Shown here: piece by piece, positions 55,330 through 64,000 of the stretch
Position numbering within the stretch: position 1 is the first letter of the stretch
Layout of the letters: every line of letters starts with the position of its first letter
NCBI GenBank assembly: GCA_037176725.1
Contig: JAZBRS010000049.1
Location: forward strand, 32,356,001-32,420,000
Reading direction: 5' to 3'
Source: Posidonia oceanica
Lineage: Eukaryota > Streptophyta > Magnoliopsida > Alismatales > Posidoniaceae
Length of the DNA: 64,000 nt
The notes under the pieces: model-generated
The model's input: the letters and a program-made list of their open reading frames with translations, nothing else
The model's database searches: none
Told to the model about the DNA's origin: nothing
Position numbers and translations under genes: made by a program

Positions 55330-55560
55330 TGTTAAGATATGTTTCCTAACAAACGTCCACACGAACGTCCGCTATTTCCTTGATGTTGCAGGGTTCTACG
55401 GCAGACGTCCATTAATTCCGTGCATGTTCAGGGTCATAGGCGAGCGTCCGTTACAAACAGTCTAGTTTGCTTATTTTTATTTTTCTTTCTCTCCTATACA
55501 TAAAAGATTGTACTTCTTTTGTGATAAGTAATATGATTATTCTCTTTGTCTATTTTATCA
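55330..55560 (+). repeat. 5' LTR of copia-2
   Basis: It starts TGTTAAGATATGTTTCC and ends TTTTATCA directly before the PBS. The 231-bp LTR carries several CGTCCG/GACGTCC motifs (55360-55455) like those of the unrelated copia-1 LTR. Confidence 0.65.
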
Positions 55561-55572
55561 TGGTACAAAGCC
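55561..55572 (+). other. Primer binding site of copia-2
   Basis: TGGTACAAAGCC directly follows the LTR. It resembles the initiator tRNA-Met site TGGTATCAGAGC with four mismatches, so it has either mutated or uses a variant primer. Confidence 0.5.
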
Positions 55573-55786
55573 AAACTCTAACCTAGCCACCATTGGCTTT
55601 CTCTATCCCTGCACCACCCCTTCCACCATCGTTTCCTCAGGTTTGGTTTTCTGGTGACCTAGTCTTTGATCATCATCGTGGTGCTTGTTTGAGGGCTGCC
55701 AATCTCCTCTTATTAGATTGGTTATTGTCATCTCTTGCATGATTAATTGTTGATTGTGATCTCTTATACGTGGTACACATTACCCT

Positions 55787-56545
55787 ATGGCAACTATGGT
55801 CACTAACATGAAGTTTAATGGCCATAACTACCTTCTGTGGACACAGGCCTTCCGTCGATTTCTTGGTTCTCAAGGTTGTGAATATCATCTTGATGACGAT
55901 CCATTGGATAAAAAAGACTCCAAGTTTATCACATGAAGACAGTCTAATTATGCAGTGTAGACAAAGATGATAAATGCTGTCGAACTAGAAATTGTTTCTT
56001 GGATTGGTTTTGCATCTATGGCAAAGGAGATGTGGACATCTAGTAAAAAGTTGTGTACTCGAACGAAGCTAATGGATCGTGTACCTACGAGTTGTTCAAG
56101 AAGATTGTGGACAACAAACAAGAGGATTGGTCCCTAAGTGAATTCTATTCAATCTATAAAGGGGTTATCAACGAATTCCGTGAGTTGCTATCCCTTACCA
56201 CTAACCTTGACAAACAAAGAAAACAATGGGGGGATTTTTTTGTTTGTAGTTTTTTGATGAACTTAAATGAGAACTATGGGGAATTAAAGAGTCAGTTACT
56301 GGATGAGACGACGATCACTTCATTCAAATCAATATTTTCTCATATATAAACTGCATCCTTGACTATATCCCCGTCGGCTATGACACCGACGGATCATTCT
56401 GCTATGACTGCACATGATGACTATGGGACTAACAAAGGGTCTAATGGTCACCAACGATAGTCTTCTAAAAGACATAATGTTCTACTGCGTGATGATAGGA
56501 AGTGCACGTTTTATGGCAAACCAAAACATGTAGAGGATACTTGTT
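55787..56545 (+). pseudogene. copia-2 gag
   Basis: It starts MATMVTNMKFNGHNYLLWTQ. A stop occurs at the TGA near 55936 and a frame change near 56040-56053, followed by a readable gag part (WSLSEFYSIYKGVINEF, MNLNENYGELKSQLL). The knuckle near 56500-56545 reads CTFYGKPKHVEDTC, with Tyr in place of the second Cys. It is non-functional. Confidence 0.8.
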
Positions 56546-58865
56546 GGAAAAGCATGGGAAACTATATTGGATCAAGGAGTCAAAGTCTTCTAGAGCAGTT
56601 GTGGCTACTGCAAATACTTCTTCAACATTTGATGATATTGTTCATATGTCTCGTGAGGAGTATAACCGCCTACGTGCATCTCAATCTTCCACCTCTGTTA
56701 CTACACATGTTCTAGAGTCAGGTACATCGGCCTCTATCGCCTCTCATGATAAAGGTTGGTTAATTGATTCTGATGCCTCAAGTCATATGGTAGGTAATCG
56801 CAATCTGTTTTCTAGCCTTTTTGTTACCACTCAGTGCTCTCCCATTACTATTGTAGATGGTCCAGCGTCTAAAGTCATTGGTGTAAGCACTATTAAAACC
56901 TCATTTGTTATATTGGATCATGTTTTACATGTTCCCAACTTATCCTTTAACTTGTTGTCTATGAGTAAAATTACCAAATCCTTGAGCTATTCAGTAACCT
57001 TTTTTCCTTCTCATTGTGTTTCTCAAGACCTTCAGACAAGGGCAATAATTGGTGGGGGTGCTGAGTCAAAGGAAGTCTACCATCTTAGGCCAACTTCTCT
57101 TGATGCTACATCTACTGTTATTTCTATGTTTCAGTGACATTGCCATCTTGGTCATCCTTCTCTTGCTAAATTGAAAAAAATTATGTCCTTTAGTGAATTG
57201 GTGTTTGACTTCTCGTGTGATACACCAATTAGGCAAATATCATCGGATGTCTTTTCCAGTGCGTTCTAAGAATAATAGCACTAGTTTGTTTTAGTTAGTT
57301 CATAGTGATGTTTGAGGTCCATGTCGTGTTCCTACTAATGGTGGTTTTAAATATTTTACCACTTTTGTGGATGACTACTCTAGAATGACATGGCTTTACC
57401 TTCTTAAAGATAGATCATCTGTTTTTTATGTAATCAAATCTTTTCACAATGAAATAAAGATACAATTTTCTACCCCTTTGTGTATCCAATATATGAAAAG
57501 TTCATTTGCTACTTATTGTTCTACTCATGGAATTATTCATTAAAATTCTCATGCTTACACCCTGTAACAAAATGACGTAGCTGAAAGAAAAAATAGGCAT
57601 CTATTAGATATTGCTCGATCCTTGATGTTCCAAATAGATGTTCTTAAAACTCTTTAGGGTAATGTTGTTTTGATCGCTTGTTTTCTTACCAAGAAGATGC
57701 CATCCTCTATTCTTGGGGGGGCTATTCCATTTCATGTAGTCTCGAATAAATCTTTGTTTCTTGTCACTCTTCGTGTTTTTAGGTATACTTGTTATGTACA
57801 TATTCATCAACCAGGACTTGACAAGTTATCTCCTCGGACAATATAATGTGTCTTTCTGAGGTACTCTCTAACTCAAAAGGAGTATCAGTGTTTTGATCTT
57901 ATCTCAAAGAAATTTTTTGTTTTTGCTGATGTAACATTATTCTTTGAGCAACAAATTTTTTTTGTTGAGTCCAACCCATCTTTAGGTGTTCAAATTCCTA
58001 TGCTGCTTGACCCAGTGATATCATCTGGGCCTATTTCAAGTGCCCCTCCTCCTTTACAGGTGTATTCCACAAGACAAACACCCGCTCATGACACTTAGCC
58101 AACCACTAATGAGTCGCACTTAGATGGAGATCCGCCACCCTTGATTCCAACTAATTTGGATCTCCCTATTGCTTTTCTCAAAGGTATACGTTCCTATACT
58201 CAACATCCAATCGCCAATCATGTATCTTTTGATCATCTTAGTCCTTCTTTTTGTACCTTTGTTATGTCCATTACACTTGTTTTTGTGCCTAAGAATTATC
58301 AGGATGAACTTCTTCATCCAGAATGGAAAAAGGCCATGGAGATTGAGATGGAGACCGTACTTGAGAGGAAGACGTAGGATGTGACTACCTTACATGATGG
58401 TGTCTCACCTGTTGGGTGTAAGTGGATATTTACTGTAAAATTTCTACCTAATGGATTAATTGACAGGTATAAGGCACGGTTGGTCACCAAAGGCTTTACA
58501 TAGACATATAGGATTAATTACTTCGAGACATTTTCTCTCGATGCACGAATGAGCTCCATAAGAATTCTTGTTTCTGCTGTTGTGAACAAAGATTGGCCGA
58601 TCTATCAGGTGGATGTTAAAAATGTTTTTCTATATGGTGATCTATCTGAGGAAGTGTACATGAAGCAACCTTCTGGTTTTGTTACTTAGGGAGAGAAGAT
58701 GGTATATCAATAAAGGGAATCAATTTATGACTTAAAGCAAAGTCCTCGTGCATTATTTGATAAATTCAGTCAAATCATCACTACAGTTGGTTTTATTTGT
58801 AACAATGCAAATAACTCGGTGTTTGTTAAAAATGGATCCAGTGGCATTGTTATTGTTGCTGTATA
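56546..58865 (+). pseudogene. copia-2 pol (protease, integrase, partial reverse transcriptase)
   Basis: The protease site reads WLIDSDASSHMVGN, with Asp where the catalytic Asp-Ser-Gly needs Gly. The integrase finger remnant (CHLGHPSLAKLKKI, after a stop at 57135) and core follow (LVHSDV, a stop, then YFTTFVDDYSRMTWLY; later VAERKNRHLLDIARS). Reverse transcriptase begins near 58320 (WKKAMEIEMETVLE) with VDVKNVFLYGDLSEEVYMKQ near 58610-58670. At least ten stops are present, and the polymerase YVDD is lost at the truncation. Confidence 0.83.
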
Positions 58866-59435
58866 TTGTAGATACCCCGTTTTGGCACTCCTCTTGCATT
58901 TTTAGGTACCACTGCACTATATCATGCACCACTCATCATTAGAAGCAATTTGCTCAGCTTAAGTACTCTCCAAAAACTCAATTGCCAGTTTGGGCCGTTA
59001 AAAGCTGGAAACCCAGCGTTTAACATTAAAAGCTGGAATCTCAGCGTTCTAACTTCTACGTATCCAGTTCAGTTTCCTTCCGTATTAGCCCAACTTTCCT
59101 TTTAGACCCAAACCAATTATTCAAAATCAAACAGGTCAATGTTCCTTATCCATAGAGCCATAATTACCTCTTTATTTGATTAACACATGTCCCCATGATT
59201 GAGAGGCCAAATTTGACAAGTTTGCAACCTAGGTGTGTTAAACTCTGGGATTCCAGCGTTAAACATTAGACTCTGGGATTCTAGCGTTTAACACCTCTGA
59301 ATTGTGTTCCACAACTTTCCTTATTTGGCCAAATACGAAATCCATGTTGTTGCCTCCTTTGGAGTCTGTTGACCAGTCAAGGCAATTAAAACTGGCTTAA
59401 TGACTCTTAATCAATCTTTATTAGGGGAATTTTCC
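58866..59435. repeat. Unidentified repeat, possible LTR fragment with AGCGTTTAAC units
   Basis: It begins TGTAGATACCCCGTTTTGGC, which has the form of an LTR start, immediately where copia-2 breaks off. It ends where the gypsy-2 LTR fragment begins. Four related units of about 27 bp with (CT)GGRAWYYYAGCGTTYAAC occur at about 59005, 59031, 59240 and 59269. There is no coding sequence. It may be the left end of another retroelement whose remainder was lost. Confidence 0.35.
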
Positions 59436-61396
59436 ACCCCAACTGGGCAAGTTGTCCTCACTTAGGACAAACCACAGGGCACGCCTAATATGCGGTGACC
59501 TCAACTCAGTGCTCCGAACCACTAGAGGCTCCAACCCCTAGGCTCAGCCAGCACCCAAAACCAGGCGAGTCCCGGTGTCCATAACAACTAGGGTATCACG
59601 CCCAACTACGCAGGAGTATCATACCTCCCGAGTCCGCTGCTACGATACCATTAGGTACGGCCGGCACCCCGACTCCCAAACCTCAACCCAGGCGAAGTGT
59701 GTGACACACCAGAAATGCTGTCGCATCCCCGGGTCCAGCCAACACAACTCCCAGGTTTTCGGCCACGGAAAACCTCGGCAAAACCATTTGCAAACAATTC
59801 ATATTTTTCCTCAAAAATCTCTTTGAAAACATTTATCAAATATCATGGGCTAAAGCACAATAAGCCCCAAAACCAACCGAGGAAACCACCTTGGAAAACA
59901 AGCCTGGGAGAACATCTCAGACCAAAATCGGCAGACCGGTACTCCAACCGGTAGACCGAAAATCCATGTTTCGATGGAACCAAATCCACCAGCCGACCGA
60001 TCCACACAGTGATCGGCAGACCGATATCACACCGGTCGTACCGAAAATCCCTACTTCGGTGGAACTAAATCCAGCAGTCGGACCGATCTAACCCTGAAAA
60101 CGGCAGGCCGATCAATATCGGTCGACTGAAATCAGGTTTTGGTCTAAATCTGACAGAAAAGGTGACACCGATATCACACCGGTGTACCGATTTCCCTCAG
60201 AAATCGGCAGACCGACCGAAAAGGTCGTGTCGAACCAGAACAAGGCAGCTAACTTATAAAACCGACTTAAAACCCAAAACGCTCGAATCAAACTCTAAAA
60301 CTAGCGTGCCATATACCGGAATCTCCGGAATTCAACAAGGAATGCAACCATATACTCAATATGGCATTCCGAGGCACGCAACTCACAAAAACACCAGAAA
60401 TCCAATACTCAAGCCATTTTCATTAAAAACCTCAAAACACTATCAAATCCACGCCAAACCAAGTGTGCAACACATGGCAGCGAGCACATCCGCTCAAGCA
60501 ACCCGAACAAATCACAATCGCCTTCATCCGAGGCCCAAAACACCGGAATTCACCGAGAAACCACAATATAAGCAATAAACCAACTCAAGCCAAATAAATT
60601 CGACTAAATGCATATAAATCCCTAAAAATCCTCAAATCACTACCATGGCATCTAAACATTGCAAGGGACACATGCATAGCAACATTCTATATATTTAATC
60701 TACTCTAGCGAGGCGTGTACCTTGGGACAGAGGGACAACCCTCGTCCTCTAGCGATCCACACGCACTCCAAGCTCCACGCGCCGCACTCGGACTCGCTGC
60801 TCCACCGGGACGACGACCGGAGCTCGCCGCACCACCGCCGGCTGCCACCGCACACCAGCCACCACCAGCAACCACTAACAGACGAGGAGGAAGAAGAAGA
60901 GGAAGGAGGGGACGGGAAGGGAAGGAGGGGGAGAGAGGAAGGAGGAGCAGACGGATGGGGAGAGGGGGAGGAGAGGGCTGCGTCGACCGGGGTTAGGGCA
61001 CGGGCGCAGGCGAGAGGGAGGAGGAGCGGGCACGAGGGGTGAGGGGGGAGAGAGGTGCGCGCGTGAGGAGGAGGGGACACGCGCAGGGGAGGGGAAAGAA
61101 GGGAGGGGGAGAGCACGTGAGGGGGAGAGGGTGGGAAGGAGAGAGAGAGGGAAGGACGGAGAGAGAGAGAGAGGGAGAGAGAGAGAGAGAAAGAAAGGGA
61201 GAGGAAGAGAGAGAACAAGCCAGGGACCACCACAAGTGGGAGTCCACCACAACAATACAGGTGGAGAGCCACATAAAGCACAGATGGGGCCCACAACAAC
61301 TCAAGTGGGGGCCCGCAAGGCCAATAACACCCGACCAAAGCCAAGGAATTCATTAAAAAGCATAATTATAAGGAAAATGGATTCCCAGGTGTTACA
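59436..61396 (-). repeat. 3' LTR of gypsy-2, truncated
   Basis: On the minus strand it begins TGTAACACCTGGGAATCC at 61396 and is lost beyond 59436. It carries the CCGGTAGACCGA-rich block (59925-60230) shared with the solo LTR and not with gypsy-1. It has only one copy of the ~50-bp unit that is duplicated in the other LTRs (59509-59562). The GA-rich stretch at 60890-61220 gives only compositional open frames. Confidence 0.85.
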
Positions 61397-64000
61397 TCAT
61401 AAACACCTAAAAAGGATTTCGCCCCCGAAATCAACGGTAAGCGAAAAGGTGTAGATATCGAGGAAGGATGCCTCGCGTTCCCAAGTGGCCTCTTCTGCTC
61501 CATGATGCTGCCATCTCACAAGAACCAGCGGAATCACCTTATTCTGCAACACCTGTTCTCTGCGATCAACAATCTGGATAGCCTCCTCAACATAGAAGAG
61601 ATCTTCCTGGAGCACCTCTGGTTGAACAGGGATCACCTGTGAAACATCAGCTAGACACTTCCTCAGCATGGAGACGTGGAACACGCTGTGCATTGCCGAC
61701 AGCTCTGGTGGTAGGGCCAATCTATAGGCTACTTCACCAACCCTCTGTGTGATCTGGTACGGGCCAATATAGCGAGGACTCAGCTTCCCACGCTTGCCAA
61801 ACCTCTTCACGCCTTTGGTCGGTGAAACCTTAAAGAACACAAAGTCTCCCACCAGAAACTCCAACAGTCTCCGCCTCTGGTCAGCATAACTCTTCTGCCG
61901 ACTCTGTGCAGTCAGAAGCCTTCTACGGATCAGGTCCACCTTGTCCACATACTGCTGCACAAACTTCGGACCAAGAAGCTACCGCTCACCTACCTCGCTC
62001 CAGCAAACCGGGGATCTGCAGGGCCTACCATACAGAGGCTCGTATGGTGCCATCCCGATGCTAAAGTGGTAGCTATTGTTGTAAGCAAACTCAACCAACG
62101 GCAGGTGGTCCTCCCAACTTCCTTACAAATCCAGGGTACAAGCTCTCAACCTATCTTCCAGAGTCTGGATAGTCCTATCCGACTGAGGGTGGAAAGCTGT
62201 ACTGAAATTGAGTACCGTGCCAAAAGCCTCCTGCAGAGTCGTCCAGAACCTCGAGGTGAACGCGTGTCTCTATCAGACACAATGGATACAGGAACACCAT
62301 ACAGCCGAACGATCTCCGATACGTACAGTTCTGCCAACCGTCGTAAAGGAAGATTCACTCGGATAGCAAGAAAATGAGCTGACTTGGTTAGCCGATCAAC
62401 GATCACCCACACGATGTCGTTCTTCCTCGGAGAACGCGGCAACCTAGTCACAAAATCCCTAGAGATGTGCTCCCATTTCCATTCCGGTATACTCAAGGGC
62501 TGTAGAGTTCCTCTAGGTCTCTAGTGCTCTGCCTTGACTAGCTGACAAGTCACACACCTTGCCACATAGTCAGCAACTTCTCTCTTCATGCCAGGCCACC
62601 AAAAATTCTGCTTCAGATCCCGATACATCTTCATGGATCCTAGGTGGACAGTGTACTTGGATCTATGAGCTTCATCCAGTAACCTCCGCTTGGCCTCCTC
62701 GTACTGGGGCACAAACAAGCACTGATCAAACCTCAGCTCCCCATGTACGGCAAGAAAAAAGTCCGGCGCTTCCCCAGCGCGCAACTTCTCAACAGTCGCT
62801 TGAAAGAAAGGGTCTGTCTGCTGACAAGCAATAATGAACTCCACTAACTTGGGACGAACAGACAAGCTCGCCATATAGGCACCGCCTGCTCCCCGATGTA
62901 GTCTCTTGAGTCCACAGTCAGCCAGATCCTCCAGCATGGTCCACTCCTTGACCATCAGGCTCGCCACGACGTGCATACGCTGACTCAGAGCATCGGCGAC
63001 CATGTTGGCCTTCCTAGGGTGGTAGAAGAAACTGAAATCATAGTCCTTAAGATACTCCACCCACCTCCGCTGCCGCATGTTGAGGTCCTTCTGAGTAAAT
63101 ATATACTTTAGACTCTTGTGATCCATGTAGACCTCAAACGGCTACCCATACAGGTAGTGTCGCCAAAGCTTCAACGCGAACACCACGGCAGCCATCTCAA
63201 GATCATGAGTAGGGTAATTCTTCTCATGGTCTTTCAACTGACGGGAGGCATAAGCCACAACATTCCCACGCTGCATCAGAACACTACCCAACTCAACACC
63301 ACTAGCATCACTATAAACAGTGAAGTCACCACTACCAGAAGGCAAGGTCAGAACAGGAGCAGAAGTCAGACGAGCTTTCAATTCATTGAAACTCGCCTTA
63401 CAACCTTGGTCCCAAATGAACGGAACCCCATGCTTGGTGAGAACTGTTAGGGATGAAGCAATAGAAGAGAAATCCCTGATAAACCTCCTGTAGTAACTGC
63501 CAATCCCAGGAAACTTCTAATCTCAGTCATAGTCCTAGGTCTCTGCCAATTGCTAACTACCTCAACCTTGGCAGGATCAACTCTGACATCGTCTCCAGAG
63601 ATAAGGTGGCCAAGGAACATAACCTCCCTCAGCCAGAACTCACACTTGGAGAACTTGGCGTACAGCTGGTGCTGCCTCAGAACATCCAGCACCGCCCTTA
63701 GATGTTGGGCATGAGCTGCCTCATCTGAGGAGTAGACCAAGATGTCGTCTACAAAGACCACCACAAACTGGTCCAAGAAAGGCTTGAAGATCCGGTTCAT
63801 CAATTCCATGAATGCAGTAGGGGTGTTGGTCAAGCCAAAGGGCATAACCACAAACTCAAAATGGCCATACCGCGTCCGGAAAGCAGTCTTCTGAATGTCT
63901 GAATCATGGATCCTCAACTGGTGATATCCTGATCTCAGATTAATCTTCGAGAAGACGGAGGCAGACTGCAATTGGTCAAACAGGTCTTCAACACGGGGCA
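61397..64000 (-). pseudogene. gypsy-2 pol: reverse transcriptase, RNase H, integrase
   Basis: From 64000 downwards: reverse transcriptase ([45 protein letters not shown] with the catalytic Asp pair at about 63735); a frame change near 63450-63490; RNase H ([19 protein letters not shown]) with a break near 63140; the integrase HHCC finger with all ligands visible ([18 protein letters not shown], then [11 protein letters not shown]); a stop near 62521; and the integrase core ([22 protein letters not shown]). Another stop lies near 61981, followed by the chromodomain-like end. It is more complete than gypsy-1 but is not translatable as one protein. Confidence 0.87.

Larger units (their letters stand above)
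55330..58865 (+). mobile_element. copia-2: decayed, 3'-truncated Ty1/copia element
   Basis: A short 5' LTR, adjacent PBS, gag, protease, integrase and the first half of reverse transcriptase follow in order on the plus strand. The sequence stops within reverse transcriptase, shortly before the YVDD motif, at about 58865. No 3' LTR is visible. It has many stops and frameshifts. Confidence 0.82.
59436..64000 (-). mobile_element. gypsy-2: minus-strand Ty3/gypsy element, truncated LTR, running off the window
   Basis: It is the same family as gypsy-1. From the right, reverse transcriptase, RNase H, integrase and the 3' LTR are present. The LTR lacks its last ~950 bp compared with the solo copy at 24641-27599. 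Unlike gypsy-1, the reverse transcriptase is retained. The 5' half of the element is beyond the window. Confidence 0.88.

Overview
This is nuclear DNA of a flowering plant, consisting mostly of nested transposable elements around one convincing host gene. The evidence is Ty1/copia and Ty3/gypsy (Del/Tekay-type) retroelements primed by initiator tRNA-Met, a CACTA element, FAR1-type Mutator-like elements (MULEs) carrying a Ulp1 protease gene, and a CYP94C cytochrome P450. The P450 and the captured LURP-one-related gene are GC-rich single-exon reading frames in AT-rich surroundings. That is more usual in monocots than in eudicots, but the species cannot be named.

Layout. 1-28.7 kb is one nest. 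A minus-strand copia element (copia-1) spans 2816-28731. Its left LTR is cut by a MULE (MULE-A, 1-2815, running off the window). Its pol is split by a 5.0-kb CACTA element (3741-8772), which holds a solo LTR and a broken TOM1-LIKE gene fragment. Its right LTR is split at a (TA)n tract by two MULEs lying end to end. MULE-B (12658-15181) is a Pack-MULE with a captured LURP-one-related gene. MULE-C (15214-28429) is a large element with a Ulp1-type protease gene on + facing a FAR1-type transposase gene on -; it is itself interrupted by a solo gypsy LTR (24641-27599). An uninterrupted solo copia-1 LTR follows (29625-30198).

30976-41114 is a complete but dead gypsy element with 3.1-kb LTRs, TTATA target duplications and an internal deletion of the reverse transcriptase. 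41.1-55.3 kb is mostly unique AT-rich DNA with the only clear host gene, a CYP94C-type P450 at 46268-47821. It has a G-box and a short upstream ORF in front, consistent with a role in jasmonate turnover. A decayed copia-2 (55330-58865), an unidentified repeat (58866-59435) and a minus-strand gypsy fragment (59436-64000) complete the window.

The least ordinary part is MULE-C. Its two convergent genes carry homologous tandem repeats in their introns, in inverted orientation to each other. The whole non-coding part of the element is filled with degenerate GTTACGTTAAC motifs that change strand between the two genes. All three MULE copies sit in the TA tract of the same LTR family.
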